Shown one piece after another: positions 1 through 8,447 of a DNA stretch of 64,000 bases. Position 1 is the first letter of the stretch; each line of letters opens with the position of its first letter. A program made the translations under genes and the position numbers. The notes below the pieces were generated by a model. It was not told the DNA's origin. It worked only from the letters and a program-made list of their open reading frames with translations, and searched no databases. The DNA is from Chryseobacterium arthrosphaerae (GTDB taxonomy: Bacteria; Bacteroidota; Bacteroidia; Flavobacteriales; Weeksellaceae): assembly GCF_001684965.1 (NCBI RefSeq), contig NZ_MAYG01000001.1:2480001-2544000 (forward strand), given 5' to 3'.

Positions 1-47
1 TGGTTGTGAATTCAAAAATACATTATTATTAATGAATGCTGTCTGAA

Positions 48-701
48 TTATTGTTTAAGATAAATAAGAATTACACCCATTATATTAATCAACACCATGA
101 TACCTGTAATGTATGAAGATAATGTCAGTCTTCTTTTGAAGGTCAACTTTGTACTGTAGGTAGCCAGCAGGCTTGCAAAAAAAGTTGTGGCTCCGGTAAA
201 AACGCCTCCGAAAATCAGGAAAATCCAATCCAGTTCTATAGAATTAGCACTGTCTTTGGATCCTCCATCGGTTATTTTCAGTTGCTGTCCGATTGCCAAA
301 GGCTGATTGCCTGTAATGTCTACGGTTTTGATCACTTCCTTTCCTTCCGAATCTGTGTATTTCACTTCCGGAAAATAAACGACTTTAGTATCGTAAGTAG
401 AATTCCTGAAGTTCTGATTTTTTACAGTTTCTTTTTTATACCCCACCACTACAGCTTCGTATTTATTTTCGTTAACCGCCCTGTATGCTTTTTCCCAAAA
501 GAATGTATAGGACAGGACAGCTGTCAGCGAATTGAGACCAACAGTCAAAAGACAGATAAAAAACAGGACAGCACTTTTTTCCAGAAGACCGGCATCTCCT
601 TTTACATCATTTCTCTGTTTTGAAATTTTTTCAAAAATCCTGTATGCTATATATAATGAGAACAGGGCTACAGCTAAAACGAAGTATCCGAAAACCGTCA
701 T
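48..701 (-). CDS. DUF3592-like membrane protein
   Basis: 217-aa protein with two N-terminal membrane segments (about residues 3-21 and 43-68) and two C-terminal ones (about 155-180 and 192-214). The soluble middle part (about 78-150) has the pattern of DUF3592 proteins, with a beta-rich stretch reading VVYFPEVKYTDSEGKEV. No enzymatic function is known for that family. It is the last gene of the long minus-strand T6SS array, 24 bp after its upstream neighbour, so it may be co-transcribed; it could be a membrane immunity protein or an unrelated passenger. The family call is from pattern recognition and is moderate; the role is unknown. Confidence 0.55.
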   Translation of the reverse strand: MTVFGYFVLAVALFSLYIAYRIFEKISKQRNDVKGDAGLLEKSAVLFFICLLTVGLNSLTAVLSYTFFWEKAYRAVNENKYEAVVVGYKKETVKNQNFRNSTYDTKVVYFPEVKYTDSEGKEVIKTVDITGNQPLAIGQQLKITDGGSKDSANSIELDWIFLIFGGVFTGATTFFASLLATYSTKLTFKRRLTLSSYITGIMVLINIMGVILIYLKQ

Positions 702-725
702 ATGTTTAAGATATAATCCGGGACG

Positions 726-1496
726 CTATATGATTTCAAATTCATTTTTTCCGGCAGGAATATAAAAAGTGATGTCCAGCATCAGCTCTTCTCTGGTTTT
801 AGGATCTACGAGATATAATGCAGCATCCCCGTTGAGTCTTTTCAGAACAGCGGTTCTGTTGTCTGCATGCAGGAACATTACGGCATCCTGGGGAACAGGC
901 TGTATTTCCATCCCGGAACTGAACTCCTGAAGCAGTTCTTTAAACCTTCCCTCCGATTCTCCTTTTGAAAGGTACATCGATGCTGCCATGTTTTCTTCTC
1001 TCCGGGAGATCATCTTTTGATACTCATCATATCTTTTATTCTGAATGACCCTGATGATCTTTTCATACGCGGATTCCAGCTTTTCCCTGCAGTTTTTAAG
1101 GTCTTTAAGACTGATACCGTCCTGCCATGCCTTAAGCTGATAAGGAACTTCGGCTTTAAAGGTACTGTCGTATCTTATGACAGGTAATTTTTTATTTTCA
1201 ACGGGTTTTGACTGGTAGTCTCCAAACTGGCTGTCAAATACAAAATTGCCGGTAACATCGAAAAGCTTGATATTGAATTTCAATCCGGCCTGCTTATCAA
1301 TTTCGGTTTGTCCGGCGACAGGCAGGATGCTGGCTGTAATCTTCTGCTCACCGCTTTCCAGAATGGCATAGTTGATGGGGATCATGGTAGAAATCTGGTT
1401 CGGGATATTCATATGGATGACCGGATAATCATTGATCCTGATCTCCAGCATACATGCTGATGCACTGAAATCGATTACATAATAAGGCTGCTGCAT
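726..1496 (-). CDS. Hypothetical protein, T6SS operon
   Basis: 256-aa protein with no signal peptide or membrane segment, so probably cytoplasmic or delivered by another route. The first 120 residues are predicted beta-rich and the middle (about 120-190) is charged and helical, with several Lys/Arg/Glu-rich turns, followed by a short beta-rich tail. I do not recognise the family. It lies 37 bp downstream of a lipoprotein gene at the tail of the T6SS spike operon, where immunity proteins, adaptors and accessory effectors are usual. No catalytic motif is evident. Confidence 0.6.
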   Translation of the reverse strand: MQQPYYVIDFSASACMLEIRINDYPVIHMNIPNQISTMIPINYAILESGEQKITASILPVAGQTEIDKQAGLKFNIKLFDVTGNFVFDSQFGDYQSKPVENKKLPVIRYDSTFKAEVPYQLKAWQDGISLKDLKNCREKLESAYEKIIRVIQNKRYDEYQKMISRREENMAASMYLSKGESEGRFKELLQEFSSGMEIQPVPQDAVMFLHADNRTAVLKRLNGDAALYLVDPKTREELMLDITFYIPAGKNEFEII

Positions 1497-1533
1497 AGGA
1501 ATCTTTGTCTTTCTAAAAATATTTTTAATTGGT

Positions 1534-2244
1534 TTAAGGGATTTTATTGAGGTCAGGGTATCCTGAACCCTGCAACAGGTTTACCCATTCACGGTTTTTA
1601 AAAACAAACATATTGCATCTGTATTCTTCCGGCTTGTTTTCTATTTTTGTTTCACAATAGTAATACACCAGATCTCTGACTTTCCAGATGGCTACTTCCT
1701 GTATGAATTTATTTTGAGTCGGGATGATAGTATTGTCTTTCACTTCGGAATCAAAGCTTTCATGAACAGTTGTAAAAACCGGTTTCTGAAGGGTTTTCTT
1801 CAGGTTTTCAAGAAGGGCTTTTGCTTGCGGTTCAGAATAGATATTGAGCTGGTACATTCCCAGTTCTTCATTTTTTTCGTTAGCAATCGGCCCAAACTCT
1901 TTCTCTACTTTTCCGTAGTGGAAAATAGCCTTATTGGTATTGTAGTCATTTTTTCCTTCCAGGCTGGTCCCATCATACTTCAGTAGTTTTCCTGAAGCAA
2001 AAGCAAGCCTTTCATTTCCCATCAAAGTTATATCATCCGCCTGTACAGTATCTTTCACTGCCCATCCTCCGGATTGTAAGATATCATTGATGTTTTCTCC
2101 CATGCCGAGTGATGCCAGGTCTGAAATTGCGGCCGCAGATTTGGTTTCTGCTACAGTGGGAGAATCATTCTTTTTTTCCTTCGGGCTGCATGATGCCATT
2201 CCCACGCAGATTGCCGGTATCAGGATGTATTTTAACTGTTTCAT
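1534..2244 (-). CDS. Putative lipoprotein, T6SS operon
   Basis: 236-aa protein with a lipoprotein signal: a hydrophobic N-terminus followed by the lipobox GMASC (Cys19), then a Lys/Asp/Ser-rich linker typical of exported Bacteroidota lipoproteins. The mature part is not recognised. Its C-terminal half carries a helix and strand pattern around LLENLKKTLQKPVF and IQEVAIWKVRDLVYYYC. It starts 5 bp after the upstream gene stops, so the two are almost certainly co-transcribed. A periplasmic or outer-membrane-anchored protein next to lipase and LysM effectors would suit an immunity role, but this is inference. Confidence 0.65.
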   Translation of the reverse strand: MKQLKYILIPAICVGMASCSPKEKKNDSPTVAETKSAAAISDLASLGMGENINDILQSGGWAVKDTVQADDITLMGNERLAFASGKLLKYDGTSLEGKNDYNTNKAIFHYGKVEKEFGPIANEKNEELGMYQLNIYSEPQAKALLENLKKTLQKPVFTTVHESFDSEVKDNTIIPTQNKFIQEVAIWKVRDLVYYYCETKIENKPEEYRCNMFVFKNREWVNLLQGSGYPDLNKIP

Positions 2245-2249
2245 ATTGT

Positions 2250-2855
2250 TTATTGTTCATGACTGGTTATAAAACTTTGTAAAACGGTTTCACGGTCTTT
2301 CATATTCCCGTAACGGATGCCGCTTTTCACAAAATACAGATTGGTTTCAAATCCTTTTGTTTCTTTCTGACCTGTGATCACCTTATTTCTGATCTGTTCC
2401 AGTAAGATATCAAAGCCGTCCCTGGTATTTTTCCAGTAATATCCTGAGTAGGGCCATGCGTCCGTAGCCACGGATATCACTGTGGGCTCGCCGTATTTTT
2501 TCTTCAGACCTGCCATAAGATCATCACTCTCCTGAAAGTTTTTTGTAGTGATGTAATATCCCTGAAGTATGTTATCATTCTGATTATTGACCAGAAATCC
2601 GATCTCACTTTTAAGGTATTTTTTTTCTTTTGGATAGTCTACCAGAAAATTAATTCCACCGTATTGATACTGATCTACTTTAAATGTGCTGTAATACGGA
2701 TATCCGGTAGTCTGTTCCAGGTCAGTCTGCTTTGTCGTATTTTTAACGATCAGGTCATTTGCCGAACCTGTTTTCAGGGCAGACAGATCTGTTCTGGACT
2801 GAACGCTGCAGAAATTAAACAGCATCAATGCATTGATCATTATTACTTTCTTCAT
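2250..2855 (-). CDS. Putative secreted protein, T6SS operon
   Basis: About 201 aa when started at MKKVIMINALML, which lies 1 bp past the stop of the upstream gene. The open frame extends another 34 codons upstream, but that part lies inside the 931-aa gene. The N-terminus is a signal peptide (about 18 residues); a Cys at about residue 16 is not in a good lipobox. The mature region has a LMAGLKKKYGEPTVISV segment followed by WPYSGYYWKN. Its layout resembles the next lipoprotein in the operon (helix, short Pro-containing strand, Trp/Lys strand), so the two may be distant relatives. Function unknown; a periplasmic immunity or accessory role is possible. Confidence 0.55.
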   Translation of the reverse strand: MKKVIMINALMLFNFCSVQSRTDLSALKTGSANDLIVKNTTKQTDLEQTTGYPYYSTFKVDQYQYGGINFLVDYPKEKKYLKSEIGFLVNNQNDNILQGYYITTKNFQESDDLMAGLKKKYGEPTVISVATDAWPYSGYYWKNTRDGFDILLEQIRNKVITGQKETKGFETNLYFVKSGIRYGNMKDRETVLQSFITSHEQ

Positions 2856-2856
2856 A

Positions 2857-5652
2857 TTATCCTTTTTGAATGAATGGAATCTGGGCAGATAATCCTGTAA
2901 GCTTTTCCAGTTTTTTAATGACGTCAAACTCAGGAATAATCTCATAGGTTTTATCAAAATCCACCAGATCTATTTTTCTGTCGGTTTCCAGAAAACCTTT
3001 TTTAATGTATAAGCCCACGCTCGCTTTTACGAGTACAGTGGCTATCAGCCCTTCGAATTTTACTTCGGGTCTGTAATATAAGGTTTTCTGAGTACTGCTC
3101 TTCTGTTCATAAACCAAGCGATGGCCAAAAGTAGCTGTAGCTTTTCCTGTAGCTTTCAATTTTCCTTCGGCGTAGGCTTCGGCAATGATGATCACAAATT
3201 TCGCTTTTACCTCTATTCCTGCATCCAATTCCACACCAATCTGTGTATCCAGCTTTCCGCTTGCTCCTCCCGCATCGGAATTGGTATTGAAATTCAGCTT
3301 GGTTTCTCCCGAAATGGTTCCGAAAAGTTTCAGATCGATATACATATTCAGGGTTACAGGGTGATCGTCGTCAGCCAGCCATGCTCTTACTTCATTCAGG
3401 ATCCGTTTGGCCGCAATATTGGCAGTTCCTCCGCTCACTACGCCTACTCCGGCCTGGATCAGCATATCAAGAAGATCGATGGTCAATTCAAGCCCGATGA
3501 TAGGCTCTGCCTTAAAGTACAGTTCCAGTGAGGTACCGATGGTCTGTAGAGGTTTTCTGTTCTTCTGCCCTCTTTCCAGCTGCCATTCTGCTCCCATACA
3601 GAAGTTGGGAGGTTTCATTTCTATGGTCAGAGGCATTTTGCTGGTAAAGCTGCGCTTTCTGATCTTTCCTTTTGTCTGGTCTGTAACTCCGGTAGAAAAT
3701 TCTTTCAGTGAGCTGAATACTTTATACATCCATTTTATCTTATCCTCAAATTTTAGGGTAGCATCAAAATGGCCGTTATATTTGTCTTCTGCGGTTCTGT
3801 CCCAGTTGGCTTCCAAGGTAACGCCGAAGTCTACGGCTGTATACTGTTTGCTTTTTTCGTTTCCTATTTTTCCTGCTTTACTCTGCATTTCTTTATGCTT
3901 TGCCGGCGGCAGGTTCTGCCATTTGACACTAAGCTCATTGCTCAGGTTCATGGAGAAATGGAAATCCCACTTGATATCGGGATATGCTTTTACTAAAACG
4001 GTAACCCTGTTTGTATTACTATAAAACCTGCAGCTATGAGCATGCAGATGAATTTTGTTCGGTGTGGTGGCTTCCGGCCAGATGTACTGCAGAGGAAGGG
4101 CGGAAAATCTTGACAGGTCAGAATATATTCCGTAATTAAATGTAGGCGGGGCAAATGTTCTTTCTTTATCTCCCGCATCAATGGCCTGTCCTACATCCAG
4201 CAGCCTGATTTCCCTGGTATGCAGATTTTTATTTCTGAAGCAGGCTTTGGTATCATAGTCTGTAACGTCAATGGTAATATTTCTTCTGGTAGAAACGGTA
4301 GGAGCTATCGTTTCATAAATAATGGTATTGGCATCGTGAGGAAAATACTCAAAATAAATATCTACCCTACGATTATTTTTATATTCTTTTTCGTCTTTGA
4401 ATTTAATGTTGTCTTTCCCGTTCTTATCATCTGTAGGATTGACTTCCCCTTTTCCCAGAGATCTGATTCTTTTTACATCCAGCCCTCCGTCTGTAAAGAA
4501 TTTCTTTACAATATCAGATCTTTTCTGGGATAAAGACTGATTGTATTCCATTTTACCGATCACGCAGGCATAGCCGTCTACCGTAATCGTAGAATGCTGA
4601 TGTTCCAACAGGAACCGAAGGATATTATTAAGCTTTTTCTCGCCATCTCCTTCTATGATCGCAGAATTGAATTCATAAAAGATCGTTGCATGAATCGTTT
4701 CTTTTCCGGCGATATTTTTCACCCCTTTTCCATTATCAAAAACCATGACAGGGGTTTTCACCTCACCATTTTTATCAAAGGTGATATCAGTGATCCTGAT
4801 GGTTTCAAATTTACAGGGCTCGTATCGTTCCAGGTTTTTATCCGGCATATATACTTTGGTGGGAACCACATTCTGCGGCGGTTTGGGAGCTTTGGCCACC
4901 AATTCATTTTTCATTCTCAGGAAACGCCCGTGAATATCGTCATTATTATCGTCAACAATGTATTTTCCGGTTCTGGGATCTTTTACTTTGACGTATAATT
5001 CCTCAACATTTTTGATGTTTTTGATGGTGCCTTTCCATTGGGATGTATTCTGAACGACAACATTGATCTCGCCATCATTCACTTCTACATTCGTCCAGCT
5101 TCTCATCAGAGGATCATCGCTTGTCCCCCCTCCCATTCTGATTCTCCTGTATATTTCTACAATAAGGTCTTTTCTTCCGTTCAGGCCTTCTGTTCCCAAA
5201 TAAAGATGGATGATATGTCCGTAGCTGAAATAAAATGTCTGTCTGACATCTTTGCCTCCTTCTGTGGTACTCCATCTGGAATCTACGATCTTCGGAGGGC
5301 AGTATCCGAGAATATTAACTCCCACTTTATTGACGGTATCCGGTTTTCCGCTTAAGCTGGCCTCAATGTAATAGGCAACAATTCCGCATTCTTTTTTGGT
5401 GAATTTGTATTCATATACAAAGCCTGCAGGTCTTCTGAGCTGTTCTATGATTCCTTTTCTGCCGGCTTTCTGGCGGATCCAGACGATTTCTTTTTTCTTA
5501 TCGGCATCAGGGGTACCCGGAAACCATTCCGAAACGCTGAAACGTATAGGCTTACCCGGTTCTACAGATATATATTCACCGTTATTGTATATGATCCTGG
5601 CATTGTCTGCTCTTGGAACGATACCAATTTTTTTAATTCCTTTATTCGCCAT
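2857..5652 (-). CDS. Large OmpA-domain protein of T6SS spike operon
   Basis: 931 aa with no signal peptide. Residues about 1-310 are beta-rich and unrecognised. Residues about 321-437 form an OmpA/MotB-type peptidoglycan-binding domain (ATIFYEFNSAII, then VDGYACVIG, LSQKRSDIV and NNRRVDIYFEY). The last 490 residues are long beta-rich repeats with a short hydrophobic segment around IQAGVGVVSGGTANIA. OmpA-domain proteins normally carry a signal peptide; this one lacks it and sits 3 bp after a PAAR-like gene. I infer delivery by the T6SS tip, with the OmpA domain perhaps gripping target or own peptidoglycan. It could be a specialised effector or a structural spike extension. The domain call is firm, the role is not. 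Confidence 0.7.
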   Translation of the reverse strand: MANKGIKKIGIVPRADNARIIYNNGEYISVEPGKPIRFSVSEWFPGTPDADKKKEIVWIRQKAGRKGIIEQLRRPAGFVYEYKFTKKECGIVAYYIEASLSGKPDTVNKVGVNILGYCPPKIVDSRWSTTEGGKDVRQTFYFSYGHIIHLYLGTEGLNGRKDLIVEIYRRIRMGGGTSDDPLMRSWTNVEVNDGEINVVVQNTSQWKGTIKNIKNVEELYVKVKDPRTGKYIVDDNNDDIHGRFLRMKNELVAKAPKPPQNVVPTKVYMPDKNLERYEPCKFETIRITDITFDKNGEVKTPVMVFDNGKGVKNIAGKETIHATIFYEFNSAIIEGDGEKKLNNILRFLLEHQHSTITVDGYACVIGKMEYNQSLSQKRSDIVKKFFTDGGLDVKRIRSLGKGEVNPTDDKNGKDNIKFKDEKEYKNNRRVDIYFEYFPHDANTIIYETIAPTVSTRRNITIDVTDYDTKACFRNKNLHTREIRLLDVGQAIDAGDKERTFAPPTFNYGIYSDLSRFSALPLQYIWPEATTPNKIHLHAHSCRFYSNTNRVTVLVKAYPDIKWDFHFSMNLSNELSVKWQNLPPAKHKEMQSKAGKIGNEKSKQYTAVDFGVTLEANWDRTAEDKYNGHFDATLKFEDKIKWMYKVFSSLKEFSTGVTDQTKGKIRKRSFTSKMPLTIEMKPPNFCMGAEWQLERGQKNRKPLQTIGTSLELYFKAEPIIGLELTIDLLDMLIQAGVGVVSGGTANIAAKRILNEVRAWLADDDHPVTLNMYIDLKLFGTISGETKLNFNTNSDAGGASGKLDTQIGVELDAGIEVKAKFVIIIAEAYAEGKLKATGKATATFGHRLVYEQKSSTQKTLYYRPEVKFEGLIATVLVKASVGLYIKKGFLETDRKIDLVDFDKTYEIIPEFDVIKKLEKLTGLSAQIPFIQKG

Positions 5653-5655
5653 ACC

Positions 5656-6153
5656 CTAATTTATTGAAGTGTCTCCGGCTGTGTCATCATTATTTTTTTC
5701 TTCTTTACGCATTTCTTCAGCATCCACCAGCGGATTGATCTGCTGCTGTACGTCTTTATCCGCATTTTTAAAGTTCTGTGAACCCGCTTCTGCTCTCTGC
5801 CCGTGATCAATGATCTCAATGCACGGTGTACCTGCAACTGCACAAACGGCTTTGCTGTCTTCTACAATAATAAACCCACCGTTGCTGAGCTGTACCTTAT
5901 CATAAAAGTTCTGCCATTCTGTAACCATAATTTTACAGGGCGGCGGCGGGCCTCCCATTTTGGTACAGTTTCCGAAGGTATTCTTTTCAAATGTAGCCCC
6001 TCCGATTTCTTTCGTGGTAACGATCAGCTTTTTGGAAGCGGCTTTATCATTGGCGTATTCTTTCTGGTGGGTGAGCACTTTCAGCTTGTCCGGAGCCTGT
6101 CCGAACTGGCATCTGCACATCGCTCCCTGTACTACAACATGTTTTTCTGCCAT
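5656..6153 (-). CDS. DUF4280 PAAR-like spike protein
   Basis: 165-aa protein with the features of DUF4280, the PAAR-like family of Bacteroidota T6SS and contractile injection systems. It opens with VVVQGAMCRCQFGQAPDKL, then has NTFGNCTKMGGPPPPC and a hydrophobic strand before CAVAGTPCIEIIDHGQ. The conserved Cys residues probably bind metal at the tip of the cone. PAAR-like proteins cap the VgrG trimer and carry effectors. The C-terminal 40 residues are charged and disordered and may contact the downstream 931-aa protein, encoded 3 bp further on. Confidence 0.85.
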   Translation of the reverse strand: MAEKHVVVQGAMCRCQFGQAPDKLKVLTHQKEYANDKAASKKLIVTTKEIGGATFEKNTFGNCTKMGGPPPPCKIMVTEWQNFYDKVQLSNGGFIIVEDSKAVCAVAGTPCIEIIDHGQRAEAGSQNFKNADKDVQQQINPLVDAEEMRKEEKNNDDTAGDTSIN

Positions 6154-6165
6154 GGTTAAAATTCT

Positions 6166-6276
6166 TTATTGGAAATAACAGTCCTTGTAAGGTACTCGTT
6201 GCCGGATTCCTACACACAGGCCAAAGTTTATGATCAAAAGGAGAATGGAAAGTCTCCTGCTTAATTTTATTTTCAT
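6166..6276 (-). CDS. Possible 36-aa hydrophobic peptide
   Basis: Short open frame between the LysM and PAAR-like genes. From the internal ATG it reads MKIKLSRRLSILLLIINFG and then a short polar tail, so it has a basic start and one hydrophobic segment. The frame is open further upstream into the LysM gene, but this ATG is preceded by an A-rich stretch as used by Bacteroidota ribosomes. It may be a real small membrane peptide or chance; no family is recognised. Confidence 0.25.
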   Translation of the reverse strand: MKIKLSRRLSILLLIINFGLCVGIRQRVPYKDCYFQ

Positions 6277-6290
6277 TTTGTTTTGTTTTT

Positions 6291-7325
6291 TTAAAGGGCA
6301 GCCACCACTACCGATATTTTCTTTTCTTCTTCCAGCTTTATACTGCATTCCAGATATACGGATTCAGGAAATGCTGTCTGGCCGTTCAGATAATACCTCA
6401 TCCTGAATTCACCTTCCCTGTTAATCACCGGGTTATCACTGATCAGCATTGAAAAGGGAGCACCGCTTATAAAATCATAAGAAGATCTTTCGTCACTCAG
6501 GGTTCCGGTTCCATCAATACGGATCAGGCCATGCTCATCTTTCAGCGGATCGATCTCCAGCTTTATTTCGTATTGGGGTTCAACAGGATTTTCCACGACC
6601 GGAAAGCTTTCTGTACCTGTAATCTGAAAATCCGGACCAAAAGTCTGATAGATCCCCCAGAATAAAGTTCTGATGAAGTAATCGCTTTTAAGATAAAAAC
6701 TGATCGTTTCAGGCGCTTCTATAACTTCCTCTATTTTCCGGCAGTATCTGTCTACGGTTTCACCATCAAATTCTTTATAGACTTCTTCTTTTACCGCAGT
6801 CCATCTTTTTTTAAAAATATCAATATTTTCTACGGCATTAAACTTCCCTTTCTGATCTACGCTGATCTGCAAAGGATATAAAACCTGTGAAGTCCGGTAA
6901 GCCAGCATATCAGCAATTTCATTGACCTCTTCTTCGTTCAGATACAGCTTTGAGGTTCTGTCTATTTCAAAATAATGAAGGTTGTTTTCACTTTTCAGCC
7001 AGCGGACGGAAGTTTCATATTTAAGCTCATTTTTATGATCTCCTTTTTCAATACTGATGATCACACCATATCCTGAAGACATTTTTCCGGGATTGAAAGC
7101 CAGTTTGTTTCCATGCCCGAATTTCACCAGCTTATTCTGATCTTCAACCGCATTCCTTGGAATGAAAATTTCTTTCTGCCCTGTCAGCTCTATAAGAATC
7201 ATATCTTTTACGCTGCAGAGGTTATTATGAAATAATTTTAAAGCATCAGGCTCCAGTCCGTAAAGGGCTGCAACGGTCTTCAGGGTTTCATTTTTCTGAA
7301 CGGCATGTTTATTATAAGGCGTCAT
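6291..7325 (-). CDS. LysM-domain protein of T6SS operon
   Basis: 344 aa without a signal peptide. The first about 55 residues are a LysM module (HAVQKNETLKTVAALYGLEP, then LKLFHNN and a strand ending IFIPR), which in known proteins binds peptidoglycan or chitin-like glycans. The remainder (about 60-344) is mixed alpha/beta and unrecognised; the last 90 residues look like a beta-sandwich. Start and stop abut the neighbours: it begins 1 bp before the preceding lipoprotein gene ends. LysM proteins without signal peptides are common in T6SS and contractile-injection clusters, where they act as spike adaptors or help cross the cell wall. Here that is inference. Confidence 0.75.
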   Translation of the reverse strand: MTPYNKHAVQKNETLKTVAALYGLEPDALKLFHNNLCSVKDMILIELTGQKEIFIPRNAVEDQNKLVKFGHGNKLAFNPGKMSSGYGVIISIEKGDHKNELKYETSVRWLKSENNLHYFEIDRTSKLYLNEEEVNEIADMLAYRTSQVLYPLQISVDQKGKFNAVENIDIFKKRWTAVKEEVYKEFDGETVDRYCRKIEEVIEAPETISFYLKSDYFIRTLFWGIYQTFGPDFQITGTESFPVVENPVEPQYEIKLEIDPLKDEHGLIRIDGTGTLSDERSSYDFISGAPFSMLISDNPVINREGEFRMRYYLNGQTAFPESVYLECSIKLEEEKKISVVVAAL

Positions 7326-8444
7326 TTACTGGCCAAAAGTTTTTGCAATGATACTTTTGAAAGGAAGATTCTGATCTCCCTGCTTTAATGAAACGCTCAG
7401 AGACTGGTCATTGCTTACATTAATGATCAGTTGTGCAGGTTCTGCCGGCTTCAGCTGATGAAAGTTTTTAAATACTTCTTCCTGTCTGAAATCTGCAGGC
7501 CTTGCTTCTCTGGCTGAAGCTTTGGTTGCTTTATAAATTGCATTGTAATAATTCATATTTTCCCCAAAAACAATTCTGGAATTGTATTGTTTACCGTTAA
7601 GAGACCAGAAGAATTCGATATTGTAAGGCACTGCTCTTTTCTTATTTCCTTGATCAGCCTTGTATAATGTTTCTGTTTCAGCATTGATCGTTTTCACTGA
7701 AATATTTTCCAGCTTACCTCCTGATGGAAGGCTGACAAGCACATTCCAGTTGAAACGGTCATCATAGGTCTTCCAAAGGTCTAAAGGAAGGGTTTTGGTA
7801 AGGATTTCATTTTTAACTTTCGGGGTGTATACATCATTGTTCAGTCCGTATTCTACTTTTTCCTTACGGTCTGAGTCTTCAAAAACAGATTTCCAGTCCG
7901 GGAAGGCTTCTTTGGCCGTGAATGTGGCCAGCACTTTCTGGGCGTCTTCGCCTTTCATCCACAGAACAACCATTCCGCCCAGCGTAAAGCCTACTTCGAT
8001 GCGGTTATATTTATGAAAAATACCGTCTTTGCTCTCTTCATTTTTCTTATTGGCGTATTCCGGATCATCAGATTTTTCGTTAAGATATTCTCTGATCTTC
8101 TCAACAGGCAGACTGAATTCTCCTTCATAGAATTTATCTTCCGCATAAGAATAATACCCTACTTTCATGGTAGCAGGAAGCTTTTTATCTTTCTGTTCAT
8201 TTTTCACATAGGTAACGCCTCCGTTCCCCCACGGACCTCTCTGAAAGCCCATTCCATCAATCTGGATCATTTCGTTATCCTCAGAATAAAATACCTGGCG
8301 GTACGTATCTATAGGATAGCTCTCATCGCATCCCGAACCGGTTTCGTACATGTACGTATCGTTCATAACATTAGCTTTTTGACAATTATACAGCAAACTG
8401 CTCAGTGTTGCAGATAATAGAAATATTTGTATTATTTTTTTCAT
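7326..8444 (-). CDS. Lipoprotein, DUF2931-like, next to lipase effector
   Basis: 372-aa lipoprotein with signal peptide and lipobox LLYNC (Cys21). The first half resembles DUF2931, a lipoprotein family of Bacteroidota and Proteobacteria: a strand ending in a request for SYAEDKFYEGEFSLPVEKI, then a region ending GMVVLWMKG. The second half (about 200-372) also has beta-rich segments. It is encoded 3 bp after the DUF2235 phospholipase-like effector. An exported lipoprotein directly downstream of a lipase effector is the standard arrangement of an immunity protein, so it is the best candidate here for protecting the cell against that enzyme. The family call is moderate and the immunity role is inferred. 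Confidence 0.6.
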   Translation of the reverse strand: MKKIIQIFLLSATLSSLLYNCQKANVMNDTYMYETGSGCDESYPIDTYRQVFYSEDNEMIQIDGMGFQRGPWGNGGVTYVKNEQKDKKLPATMKVGYYSYAEDKFYEGEFSLPVEKIREYLNEKSDDPEYANKKNEESKDGIFHKYNRIEVGFTLGGMVVLWMKGEDAQKVLATFTAKEAFPDWKSVFEDSDRKEKVEYGLNNDVYTPKVKNEILTKTLPLDLWKTYDDRFNWNVLVSLPSGGKLENISVKTINAETETLYKADQGNKKRAVPYNIEFFWSLNGKQYNSRIVFGENMNYYNAIYKATKASAREARPADFRQEEVFKNFHQLKPAEPAQLIINVSNDQSLSVSLKQGDQNLPFKSIIAKTFGQ

Positions 8445-8447
8445 GAA

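Noticed and set aside
3407..4024. 205-codon plus-strand frame inside the 931-aa gene
   Set aside because: No family pattern, and it is antisense to a long coding region with a recognised domain.
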